Shown here piece by piece: positions 49,892 through 58,970 of a stretch of 64,000 bases of DNA (position 1 is its first letter; each line of letters starts with the position of its first letter). Both the position numbers and the translations under genes were made by a program. Origin of the DNA: Bradyrhizobium niftali (GTDB lineage: Bacteria; Pseudomonadota; Alphaproteobacteria; Rhizobiales; Xanthobacteraceae); the NCBI RefSeq assembly GCF_004571025.1, contig NZ_SPQT01000029.1:62001-126000 (forward strand), read 5' to 3'. The notes beneath the pieces were generated by a model. The model was not told the origin of the DNA. It saw nothing but the letters and a program-made list of their open reading frames with translations, and ran no database searches.

Positions 49892-52720
49892 ATGGCAGCG
49901 GAAGGCACCAGCGTCTCTATTTCAGAGACAGTTCTCAGGGAGATTGCGCGGCAGGCACATGGCACGGTCGATGGCCTTCCGATGCATATCATCAGGTTCG
50001 TCCTGGAATTTCCGAGCGCGCAGGACCTGGCAGAGGCCGGAGTACAGCTCAGATCCATTCTTGGGTCGGGTAAGTTCGATCTTCGCCCGTTGGATGACCA
50101 GCTACCAAAGTTTTTCGTGCTTCAATTCCCGGGTGTGCCACGCACCATTGCGCCGCCCAGGCTTTTTGCTGCGGCCGATTTCCTTTGCGATAAGCTCAGC
50201 CTTGTTTCTTGTGTGCCTGACATTGGATCAACTCTGTATGCCGAGCCCGATGCACGCCTTCTGCGCGATGGTGCGCCTGAGTCGGCGATCACGAATGCAT
50301 TCTGCTGGTCAGATGCCGCTGCACCGGAGGACATGCACTGGGCTCCCAACGCGATCAAGGCAGACCTGGCTTGGACTCTGGAGAACGGCAAGGGTGATGG
50401 CATTCTCGTTGCTCAGCCCGATACGGGCATTGCTACACATCCCGAGTTGGAGCTGGGGATGTTCGACCTCGAGCGAGCCGCGAACGTGCTCGAGGGAGGC
50501 TCAGATCCTAAAGATCCGCTGCGCGCCGGAACTGCCAATCCAGGCCATGGTACAGCAACCTCCAGCGTTGTGGCCAGCAGAGTACAGGGCAAGATCGTCG
50601 GCGCGGCCCCTCTCGCCAAAGTCATTCCCATCAGGTGCATCGAGGATGTCAAGATTTTCGATGGTGCTCCGGTAGCTCGTGCAATCCTGCACGCAGTATC
50701 GGTCAATGCCGACATCATCTCGATGAGTCTCGGCGGAATCTATAGCCCTTCGATTGCTGCGGCGCTCGAAAAGGCGGTCGCCGCCGGCTGCATCGTGGTG
50801 GTTGCATCCGGAAATTGCGTTGGCTTCGTGGTTTATCCCGCGTCCGACCGCAACTCCATAGCACTTGCTGGCGTGAATGCCGGCGACGTGCCATGGAAGG
50901 GCACGAGCCGCGGTTCGGCCGTTGACGTCTCGGCTCCAGCTGAGAACGTCTTCGTCGCCCGTCGTACCCCTGAAGACAACGAAACTGGTGTCGTTGCCGG
51001 TGGCCAGGGCACGTCCTTCGCTACGGCGCTGACGGCCGGCGCGGCCGCAATTTGGCTTTCCCACTTTGGCCGGGATCGCGTTCGTGCCGAAGCGAAGCGC
51101 CGCAATGTCCACGTTCAGGAACTGTTTCGCGCGGCGTTACGGCGGACTGCTCGCAAACCTGCGGGCTGGAATGGGAATCTCTACGGCGCGGGGATCGTCG
51201 ATGCGCAGTCGCTCCTGCAGCTACCGCTTGCCGAAATTCCGTCACCCTCTGCGACGGCCGAAGCCGCAGCGTCAACTGGCTTGTCAGAGGAAGACCGAGA
51301 TACGGCGACGGTGTTCGAACTTGCAGCGTCGCGTGCAAAACTCGAGGGGTTCGATTGGGCAAGATACGGCGCCGAAGCGAGCTTCCTGGCCGCGGATGAG
51401 CGACGCCGGTCGGATCCGACAAAAGCGGGCCTTGTCGAGTCGCGCATTCGGCCGAAGCCGACGTCGGGGCTCAGCGCTAGTGCACCCCCCGTACTCCAAC
51501 GGGTGCTGACGCGGTTGGAGTACGCTCCAGAGCTGATAGCACCACTCGATCGGCAACCAGAGGCCAAAAGCACGTTTCGAACGCTCTTGTCGCGACCTCG
51601 CATCGTGCGTCCCGGAGTCAGCGCAGAGTCTCCTCTTCGAGGAAGGAGTGCACAAGAGATACAGGATCGGCTCAACAGAGCCATCAAAAAAATGGATGAT
51701 CGTCCCGACGCCACCCCCGAAAGCAAGTCGCGACGGCGTGACCTGTTCGATCGAAGTGAAAAACTGCTCAAAAAGGCCGAGGGATCGGGCGGCGGGCACA
51801 ATCTGATCTGGACCGAGCGCGCAGACATAGAGGCACTTGTCCGACTAACCGGACGACCCGCCCTGAAGGTTACAGACGGGAAGATCGATCCGGCGGCGTT
51901 GGCGGCGACCGAATGGGAGGACACCTTCAAGGTCGACCCGAAGGGTCTGCAGACGCTTTTCGAAAGAGTCGGTCGCGTCGATCTGGATGGCGAGCATGTC
52001 GGAACGGGCTTCGTCGTCGGTGAAGGTCTGATTATGACGAACCGTCACGTGGCGGAAGCCATCGCAGACGAGATCCGCGGAAGAGGGCCGTCTACCTGGA
52101 TTGTACAAGATAATGCCTCCATCAATTTCGACGATCGCGGCCTGGGCTCTGCGAAAAAGTTCCGAATAAAGTCGTTAGTGTTCGCCGGCAGCGAAACAAT
52201 AGGGCGCGAGGTGAATTTCGGTCATCTGGACATGGCCTTGTTTGAGGTCGAGACTAGCAACGGAAGTTCGAGTTTTCCTACAAAGATGTCTCAAGTCGGC
52301 GACAGGGATGTTGGCGAGAGCAAAGTTGAGCTCATCGTCGTCGGCTATCCTGCGAGGCCAGACATATCTGCGCTCGAAGATCCCGAAACCCATCAAGTTC
52401 GCGACGATATTGCCAAACGGCTCGGCGAAATTTTTGGCCTCGATTACGGGCGTAAATACTTGGCGCCAGGACGCATTGAAGATGTCGCTGGCAGCCTAGG
52501 CGACGATCAATCCCATCGCTGGGTGTTCTCGCACGACTCGACGACGCTCGCTGGATGCTCCGGCTCGTGCGTGTCGCAACTTATCGACTTTTTCCCGATC
52601 CTTGGTCTGCATTTTGCTGGGCGAAATCTGACGGCGAACTACGCCCATTCTCTTGCGGCTGTGCGCGCATCCGGTCAGGTGCCAGCCGCGATCCTTGAGC
52701 GATTGGGATGGACAGCCTGA
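49892..52720 (+). CDS. Double protease: subtilisin (S8) plus trypsin-like domain
   Basis: 942 residues with no signal peptide, so probably cytoplasmic. After an N-terminal domain of about 140 residues comes a complete S8 subtilisin domain: Asp177 (AQPDTGIATHPE), His219 (NPGHGTATSS) and Ser375 (GGQGTSFATALTAG). A low-complexity linker (about 430-630) leads to a trypsin-like domain with GTGFVVGEGLIMTNRHVAE (His719), GHLDMALFEVE (Asp780) and AGCSGSCVSQ (Ser890). Both triads look intact. It opens a seven-gene operon with overlapping or nearly touching genes. Two serine proteases of different folds in one chain suggest a cascade or self-activation; targets are unknown. Confidence 0.85.
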   Translation: MAAEGTSVSISETVLREIARQAHGTVDGLPMHIIRFVLEFPSAQDLAEAGVQLRSILGSGKFDLRPLDDQLPKFFVLQFPGVPRTIAPPRLFAAADFLCDKLSLVSCVPDIGSTLYAEPDARLLRDGAPESAITNAFCWSDAAAPEDMHWAPNAIKADLAWTLENGKGDGILVAQPDTGIATHPELELGMFDLERAANVLEGGSDPKDPLRAGTANPGHGTATSSVVASRVQGKIVGAAPLAKVIPIRCIEDVKIFDGAPVARAILHAVSVNADIISMSLGGIYSPSIAAALEKAVAAGCIVVVASGNCVGFVVYPASDRNSIALAGVNAGDVPWKGTSRGSAVDVSAPAENVFVARRTPEDNETGVVAGGQGTSFATALTAGAAAIWLSHFGRDRVRAEAKRRNVHVQELFRAALRRTARKPAGWNGNLYGAGIVDAQSLLQLPLAEIPSPSATAEAAASTGLSEEDRDTATVFELAASRAKLEGFDWARYGAEASFLAADERRRSDPTKAGLVESRIRPKPTSGLSASAPPVLQRVLTRLEYAPELIAPLDRQPEAKSTFRTLLSRPRIVRPGVSAESPLRGRSAQEIQDRLNRAIKKMDDRPDATPESKSRRRDLFDRSEKLLKKAEGSGGGHNLIWTERADIEALVRLTGRPALKVTDGKIDPAALAATEWEDTFKVDPKGLQTLFERVGRVDLDGEHVGTGFVVGEGLIMTNRHVAEAIADEIRGRGPSTWIVQDNASINFDDRGLGSAKKFRIKSLVFAGSETIGREVNFGHLDMALFEVETSNGSSSFPTKMSQVGDRDVGESKVELIVVGYPARPDISALEDPETHQVRDDIAKRLGEIFGLDYGRKYLAPGRIEDVAGSLGDDQSHRWVFSHDSTTLAGCSGSCVSQLIDFFPILGLHFAGRNLTANYAHSLAAVRASGQVPAAILERLGWTA

Positions 52721-52721
52721 A

Positions 52722-54785
52722 ATGCCGAACGGAGCCAGCACCGCTCTTAGTCCATCCAAGCTCGCCCAACAGGTCACTGCGTCGCGAGATATCTTCAAGA
52801 AGTGCTACGACGAATTTGCGGCGAATTATGAGGGCGCCAGGCGCTTTATGACTATCACGGCGCTTCGTCAAAGGGGCGCACCGGTGCCGTTGGGACCTGG
52901 CCTAAATCGCGCGGACTTCGAGGCTGCTTTGGAGGAAGCAGAACGAAAGGGATTCCTGGCTTCGTTCGTTAAGACGTACTCGGAGCGGCTGTTCACGTCG
53001 TCGGCAACAGAAGTTGAAGCCTCCGACCTGCTGGATGACGAAGAGGGAGAAGAAACGTACCGGGCGACGCTCCAGAAGATCCTCGATGATTTCACGCCCA
53101 TGACCGATGCGGGCAAAATCAAAGAGGGAATGCCGAGGCTGGCAAGGAACACCTGCAAGCTCACCGTCAAGCTCTCGGACGGATCACTAGAGACCGGGAC
53201 CGGTCTTCTGATCGGGCCGAGACTGGTGCTCACATGCTGGCATGTCATTAGTTCGCTCGTAACCTTCGAGACTGGCTTAGAAGGGCCCCAAGGGGAGCCC
53301 GATTGGCCCGGCGTTCCGGATAGACGGCTGTCTTCTCGTCTTTCGGTCGAGTTCGACTACGAAGTCAGAGCGGGTCAAATCGGAAACAAGTGGACGTATG
53401 GTGTCACGGAAGACTGGCTCGTGGTGGGTAGCCGACTTAGCGCAGATCCAGAGGAGAGGCTGGGCAATTGGAAGCCTCAACAGCTTGATACTTATCTAGA
53501 TTTCGTAGTGATCGAGCTGAACAAGCCGGCGGGCTTTGATCGACCATACTACAACCTCGTGAATGAGACTCCTCGCGAGGCTACGGGAAAGATGATCGTA
53601 TCGCATCATCCCGGAAATTTCACGATGCGCTTCTCACCCGGCGAGTTCGAATCCAGTAGCCCCGTGCCGAAATTCAATGGCATCGCAGCCAGCGGTGATC
53701 GGGTTCTGCATACGGCGAATACGATACGCGGATCGTCGGGTGGACCTTGTCTCACCTACGACATGAAGCCTGCGGCTCTGCATCAGTTTGTCTACCAGGT
53801 ACAAAGAAAGACCAAGGGTAAGGTCGAACAGCACGCGACGAACGTAGCAATCCCACTGTCCAAAATCATGCAGAGGGCCCAGGAGACGATCAAGTCGCGC
53901 ATGGGTAGTCTGAGCGCTCCGCGGTGCACGCTCCAGAGAAGCGGAAAGGCACTTATCGGTCGTTACAGTTTGCAGGAAGCAATTGCCGCCGCCCAGACGC
54001 CAGGTGGCCCCAAGATTCTGGTCGTTCAGATTCACTATGGCTTGGACCGGAAGCCTCTCAGTCAGATCGGCAAATCGTTCTCGTACGAAATTCTTGATGA
54101 TGCCCTTGCGCCGGGCTGGCATCGACTTATTACCATCAACGCATCAGATATTAAGGACAATGCGTATTCGACGGCGCAACTGCTTCTGGATAGGATCAGC
54201 GTCGGCAACAATCTTTCAAGAAAATTGACTTCACCAAGTCAGCTGGCGGGTGCCGGAGAATCGACCGAGATCAACGATACGATCGCGACACTTGCTCGCG
54301 ATGTAGCAAACGTAATGGAAGAGGACGCAACGCGGGACACGATCTGGATTGCGATCGACGAAATGGACCGGCACCAGATTAGCGACACTTCGACGAGGGT
54401 GTTTCTCGAAAAGCTCTATCCGGAGATCGCTACGCGACAGAAGTTGCGTCTCGTTCTGATTGGCATGTCCGATCCGGACATGCCGGCCCTTAAAAACGTC
54501 AACTCCAAATCGGTTGATCCACTAAAGGATCACCTGAACATCGAAGACGTCATTGCCTGGATCCGCAACAGGCTCAGTGCAGATCCCGACCGCATGCTGC
54601 TCAGCCTTGGTCGCATCGCGACCATGCTCGCTGACCGAGAGATGCTTACCGAAGAAGAAAAACACGCCGAGCGCGAGCGCGAGCGCGAAACGCGTAAGCG
54701 GGAACGCCAAGAGGGGGCTCTGAGCAGGAGTGCTGCCATCGCCAAAATCGTAAATGACATCTTTATGCCGTCAACCACGACATGA
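52722..54785 (+). CDS. Trypsin-like protease with effector-type N-terminus and ATPase-like tail
   Basis: 687 residues from MPNGASTALSPSKLAQQVTA; the ATG lies one base past the previous stop. Residues 1-110 are helical and acidic, like the small adaptor (effector-associated) domains of bacterial conflict systems. The trypsin domain follows: GTGLLIGPRLVLTCWHVISS (His174), YLDFVVIELNKP (Asp260) and TIRGSSGGPCL (Ser339). The last 280 residues (GRYSLQEAIAAAQTPGGPKI, then TIWIAIDEMDRHQ and RLVLIGMSDPDMPALKNV) resemble a P-loop NTPase core without a P-loop, perhaps an inactive STAND-like adaptor. It probably links the STAND ATPase to proteolysis. Confidence 0.75.
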   Translation: MPNGASTALSPSKLAQQVTASRDIFKKCYDEFAANYEGARRFMTITALRQRGAPVPLGPGLNRADFEAALEEAERKGFLASFVKTYSERLFTSSATEVEASDLLDDEEGEETYRATLQKILDDFTPMTDAGKIKEGMPRLARNTCKLTVKLSDGSLETGTGLLIGPRLVLTCWHVISSLVTFETGLEGPQGEPDWPGVPDRRLSSRLSVEFDYEVRAGQIGNKWTYGVTEDWLVVGSRLSADPEERLGNWKPQQLDTYLDFVVIELNKPAGFDRPYYNLVNETPREATGKMIVSHHPGNFTMRFSPGEFESSSPVPKFNGIAASGDRVLHTANTIRGSSGGPCLTYDMKPAALHQFVYQVQRKTKGKVEQHATNVAIPLSKIMQRAQETIKSRMGSLSAPRCTLQRSGKALIGRYSLQEAIAAAQTPGGPKILVVQIHYGLDRKPLSQIGKSFSYEILDDALAPGWHRLITINASDIKDNAYSTAQLLLDRISVGNNLSRKLTSPSQLAGAGESTEINDTIATLARDVANVMEEDATRDTIWIAIDEMDRHQISDTSTRVFLEKLYPEIATRQKLRLVLIGMSDPDMPALKNVNSKSVDPLKDHLNIEDVIAWIRNRLSADPDRMLLSLGRIATMLADREMLTEEEKHAERERERETRKRERQEGALSRSAAIAKIVNDIFMPSTTT

Positions 54786-57700
54786 CAGCCCACACCGACC
54801 AGCGACTCCGAGAAAAGACCGACGAGGTGCTGGCACGCGCCGCGCTTGTCGGCGTCTTCGATCCGCTGGAGTTGCTGGAGTTGGCTGAGAGCGGCGGCAT
54901 GGGCGAGCGCATCCTGGACAAGATCGTTGATCATGTTCAGGAAGTTGTGTTCGAAGATAGAATGTATTGGAAATTGACAGCACGAGCGCGGCACGACGCG
55001 TTGGAACGTGCGATTGCGCGCACAGACTTTGAAACTCTCCTTCAAGAAGCGAAACCCCATCCCGGCGAACGCTTCGCGCACTATCTCATCGCACTCCTCA
55101 GAGAGAACGAAGACTACGAGGAATTCCTGGAGAACCAGCAGCTATCGAGGTCCGAGCTGCAGGACCTTGCTTCGGCTCAGGACTTCGTACATCGGGCTCG
55201 TAAGAAGCCTTCACCCACCGGCAAGTCGGATCCCCGTTGGAAGCTCGCCAGGATGGATGATGAGCAAAGGTTACGTCACGTCGCGCCGAAGTTGGTTGGA
55301 CGAACTCACGAGCTAGGACTGCTTACGGCTTACGCTGCCAACGGAAACGTCGAGAGCTCGATCGAACTTGAAAGCATTATCGCCGACCCAAAGAAGTTGG
55401 ATTGGTTGCGGCCGCTTCTTCTCACCGGGATTGGGGGGAGTGGAAAGTCGGCGCTGGTGGCCGAACTGGTAAGAACGGTGCGGAAGGACGATTGGAGCGG
55501 TCCAATTACGGTACTGCTCGACTATGATCGGCCAAATCTGGCGCTGGGCGCGGAGAAAGATTGGACGGCGGAACTGACTCGCCAAATTGGACGCGCGCGG
55601 ACCGAACTGGACGGCGAGATGGACGAACTCAGACGCGACGCGCTTCGCGTCGCTGCTGAAACCAGTAGTGACCTCAAGTCCGCGGACGTCCTACTTGAGC
55701 GACTTGGTGACACACTCGGTCGTCAGGCGGTTCGGCATGACCTCCTTCTCGTCGTCGATACATTTGAGGAGCTGATTGTTTCCTCTGAAATGGGGCTGGC
55801 CGACGAGGAACTTGAGCGCGAGCCGTTCGGGCTGGTCCTATCCTGGATAGACCGGCTCATGGACCTTCAAACTGAAGATGGGTCGCCGGCGTTCAAGACC
55901 GTCAGGGCTATCGTTGCGGGACGTATCCAACCATTCGTAAGCGAACCCCGTAGGCTGCCAGCTTGGTTCTGTGGTCACCTCGAACTCGGGCCGTTCTCTC
56001 CACAGGAGACCGGAGACTTTTTGCGAGTAAGGGATACGGAGAACAAATTCAATAAGCAGTGGATTGAGCTCATTTCGGAGTCAAAGATCAGGTGGTATCC
56101 GCTTTTTCTCATAGTGTTAGTTAAATTTGCGGCACAAAAGAGCAGCCAAGAGCTCGACGAGATCGCTCGCGATGTGGGGGGCGCGACGTTATACGGGACT
56201 GTCGAGGCAATGAGAGTCCTGTACTCGAGGTTCCTGGATAGAATTAAGGACCACATAGTATCGAGAGGGCCGAACGACAGAAGAACGATACCGAAAGAGC
56301 AGATCTGCCAGCTCGCCCACCCCGGTCTTGCGCTTAAGACGGTTACTGCTGAACTCATTCGCGATGTGCTCGCCGGACCTTGCGGGCTCGGCAATATCGA
56401 CATTGAGCGAGCCAAGGATCTTCTACGCGCGTTGTCCAAGGAAGCGTGGTTGGTCGACTCTTACGGGCCAAATGAGGTCCGGCACGTAACGAATCTACGT
56501 CGGCTTATGCTGCCGATGCTTTGCGGTACGACGCGAACCCCAGACGGTGAGCCATCGGATCTGCATATTCGAGTACGCTTTGTGCAGCAAAGGGCCGCGG
56601 AATGGTACGAGGAGCCATCTCGGGTGCAAGAGCCGGAATCGACCGCCATGGCTGCCTACTATCGAGCATTCTACGGAGACGTTTCTGCGATCGCTGTAGA
56701 TGAGGCGCTCGCGCGAAGGGTACTCCATATTGGACGGGACGACATTCACGCGATGCCTCCTGCCGCACGCGCGATTCTGCTGAAGGATGAACAGTCTTTG
56801 ACGTCCGAGGAAAGGGCCGCGCTACCTGAACCCCAGAAGCGGGACGTGGAAGTCCGCAACTTAAAAAAGCGATCGAAAGCGGGTGTCATCCGCGCCTCCC
56901 AGCCACCTAGCGCCTCCGCGCCGCAGCGCACCGATTCTTATGGCGTCTCGGCCGAAGTGCCGGGCCCTCCCAGTTCCCCTTCAATCCGTCGACAAGCGAC
57001 GCTCGAGGAAATCTTCGACGATGCTGATTTGGCCGCTCGTGTCGACGTCGCATTCAAATCAGCGGACTTTCTGGAGGCGACGAGGCTAGCGGCGCCTTCG
57101 ATGGAGAGCTTATCGCGGCAGATGATTGGTAGACTGCCGTCTTCGATGTTTCAGCGCCTTACTAATCATTGGACGTGGAAGTGGGCTTGCGCGCACCTCG
57201 CCTTGGGCAGCGGGAGAACAGTGGTCGAGCAGTGGCAACTGCGCGATCTCGACATACGCCCGGGTTGGGTTGACTACGTTCCTTTGATCGCCATTGCTCG
57301 CATAGCAGCGTGCGACGTTTCGCTGTTCCAATCACGTAGAAACCGACCGTGGATGACTTCGGGCGATATGCTTGATCTTGACGGCATGAGAATGATCGCG
57401 CTGGACCTGGTCGCGTTCGATATCGATCCTGTACTTCCAATGTCGCTCAGCCAGGCGTTCTCGGACGAAGGGTGGTCATCAGCGGAAAGAGGATCCGGTC
57501 CGTTCGAGTTTTCTGAAGAAGCAAGGGTTCAAATGCTCCTTCTTCAGAAAAGCGACGTCCATCGTTATCTCGCGCTCAGTGAGATGTACAATTCAAATCA
57601 ACCGGTTCGCCCGCACCCCGAGATTTTGGAAAACAGCCAGCTGCGTGCTTTCGTTCGAGGTCGAACGCCCGAGCTCTATGATCCCATCCGAGCCGCGCTA

Positions 57701-58027
57701 ATCGATGTCGTGCGATATGCCCCGGGGCAGTTAGGCGACGTGCTTGAACGGTTCTCACGCGAACGCCGAATTTGGCCTGCTGATATGCGCCCGGAGCGAC
57801 TGCTCTCCGAACTGCAAAAAGCCCGCCAAGCTGATTTCTTGTTGCTCCGACTTATCGAGTTTGTCGATGTTTGCGGCCTCCTGAAAAGCTTTGTCACCTG
57901 CTTTCACGGTTTGGCCCTAGAGAGAGTACGAGTGATGTCGCAACTCATGGAAAAGTACGACTCGCTCTTGCTTACCGGAAAACAGCCAAAGCCCAGCAAG
58001 AATGCTCGCGTGAGGGGAAGACGATGA
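54782..58027 (+). CDS. Large STAND-like P-loop ATPase
   Basis: 1081 residues. An N-terminal helical domain (1-190) is followed by LVGRTHELGLLTAYAANGNV, a Walker A GIGGSGKSALVAELVR (Lys222) and Walker B HDLLLVVDTFEEL (Asp326). Then come a winged-helix-like part (AHPGLALKTVTAELIRDVLA, ALSKEAWLVDSYGPNEVRHV) and a long helical C-terminus (from about 700) that may serve as sensor. This is the layout of STAND NTPases, which switch on by oligomerising when the sensor detects a threat. The start overlaps the protease stop by four bases. It is likely the control hub of the operon. Confidence 0.8.
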   Translation: MTAHTDQRLREKTDEVLARAALVGVFDPLELLELAESGGMGERILDKIVDHVQEVVFEDRMYWKLTARARHDALERAIARTDFETLLQEAKPHPGERFAHYLIALLRENEDYEEFLENQQLSRSELQDLASAQDFVHRARKKPSPTGKSDPRWKLARMDDEQRLRHVAPKLVGRTHELGLLTAYAANGNVESSIELESIIADPKKLDWLRPLLLTGIGGSGKSALVAELVRTVRKDDWSGPITVLLDYDRPNLALGAEKDWTAELTRQIGRARTELDGEMDELRRDALRVAAETSSDLKSADVLLERLGDTLGRQAVRHDLLLVVDTFEELIVSSEMGLADEELEREPFGLVLSWIDRLMDLQTEDGSPAFKTVRAIVAGRIQPFVSEPRRLPAWFCGHLELGPFSPQETGDFLRVRDTENKFNKQWIELISESKIRWYPLFLIVLVKFAAQKSSQELDEIARDVGGATLYGTVEAMRVLYSRFLDRIKDHIVSRGPNDRRTIPKEQICQLAHPGLALKTVTAELIRDVLAGPCGLGNIDIERAKDLLRALSKEAWLVDSYGPNEVRHVTNLRRLMLPMLCGTTRTPDGEPSDLHIRVRFVQQRAAEWYEEPSRVQEPESTAMAAYYRAFYGDVSAIAVDEALARRVLHIGRDDIHAMPPAARAILLKDEQSLTSEERAALPEPQKRDVEVRNLKKRSKAGVIRASQPPSASAPQRTDSYGVSAEVPGPPSSPSIRRQATLEEIFDDADLAARVDVAFKSADFLEATRLAAPSMESLSRQMIGRLPSSMFQRLTNHWTWKWACAHLALGSGRTVVEQWQLRDLDIRPGWVDYVPLIAIARIAACDVSLFQSRRNRPWMTSGDMLDLDGMRMIALDLVAFDIDPVLPMSLSQAFSDEGWSSAERGSGPFEFSEEARVQMLLLQKSDVHRYLALSEMYNSNQPVRPHPEILENSQLRAFVRGRTPELYDPIRAALIDVVRYAPGQLGDVLERFSRERRIWPADMRPERLLSELQKARQADFLLLRLIEFVDVCGLLKSFVTCFHGLALERVRVMSQLMEKYDSLLLTGKQPKPSKNARVRGRR

Positions 58028-58968
58028 AGTGCAATCTGGAGGCGCGTCCCTTTCTTTCCGACTTGGAGTTCGTGGCGCCTCGCGCCGGTGATCCCGGCCT
58101 CGAGGCAGCTGACTTGGAGGGTGCCCGCAGGGTTAGGCGCTCTCCTCCCGAGCGGTTCGAAGGTCGTGCGGGATACAACGCCAACTTCCTTGGTTTCGCG
58201 ATCCCGCTCCCGGATGCTGCCAGACTAAGAGGGGATGTGCTGGAAATCGAAGGTAACGCGGAAAATCGCCTGGATTACGAACACTTCTCGGTGGTGATGT
58301 CGAAGTCGCGACGGATGCCGATGTTCGTAGGCGTCAATATCGACGGCGAGGCGGCCGTCAAGGTGGTCCGCAGTCCGCCCGATAAATGGTTCTACGACGG
58401 GCGCATCCCGGACGAAGCCCAAATCGGCGAGGACCTGTACGTCGACAATATCCTCGATCGTGGCCATCTGGTCCGCAGGGAAGATCCCAATTGGGGAGAG
58501 ACGGCTGAGACTGCAAACTACGATACATTCCATTTTACGAATTGTACGCCGCAGGCTTCACATTTCAATCAACAGACATGGCTGAGCCTGGAAGACTACA
58601 TCCTCAAGAATACGAAGGCTCAGGAAGCCAAAGTGAACGTATTTAGCGGCCCGATCTTTCGAGACAATGACCGTCTGTATCGCGGGGCAAAGATACCAGT
58701 GGCGTACTGGAAGGTGATCTCGTTCGTGTCCAATGCAGGAAGGCCGTCCTCGACCGCTTACACGATTGATCAGGTGCAGGAACTGAAGGAGCTCGAGGCG
58801 GTCTTTGGAGCCTTCAAGACCTATCAACGGAGCGTGCGCTCCATTGAGAAGATGACGGGCCTTTCCTTCGGGCAACTGCGCGATTTCGACGGCTTCTCTA
58901 ACGAGGAGCAACGAACCAGAACGTCCATCGTCGCGGAAGTGCGCGATGCGTCCGATATGCGTGTCTGA
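58024..58968 (+). CDS. DNA/RNA non-specific endonuclease (NUC, beta-beta-alpha-Me)
   Basis: 314 residues from MKCNLEARPFLSDLEFVAPR. The catalytic DRGHL box (Asp145 to Leu149, in NILDRGHLVRREDPNWG) holds the His general base, and FTNCTPQASHFNQQTWLSLE holds the metal-binding Asn of NUC1/EndoG-like nucleases. There is no signal peptide, unlike most secreted members, so it would act inside the cell. Its ATG overlaps the ATPase stop (ATGA). In this operon it is a natural killing or DNA-degrading effector, probably held inactive until the proteases or ATPase act. Confidence 0.85.
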   Translation: MKCNLEARPFLSDLEFVAPRAGDPGLEAADLEGARRVRRSPPERFEGRAGYNANFLGFAIPLPDAARLRGDVLEIEGNAENRLDYEHFSVVMSKSRRMPMFVGVNIDGEAAVKVVRSPPDKWFYDGRIPDEAQIGEDLYVDNILDRGHLVRREDPNWGETAETANYDTFHFTNCTPQASHFNQQTWLSLEDYILKNTKAQEAKVNVFSGPIFRDNDRLYRGAKIPVAYWKVISFVSNAGRPSSTAYTIDQVQELKELEAVFGAFKTYQRSVRSIEKMTGLSFGQLRDFDGFSNEEQRTRTSIVAEVRDASDMRV

Positions 58969-58970
58969 AC

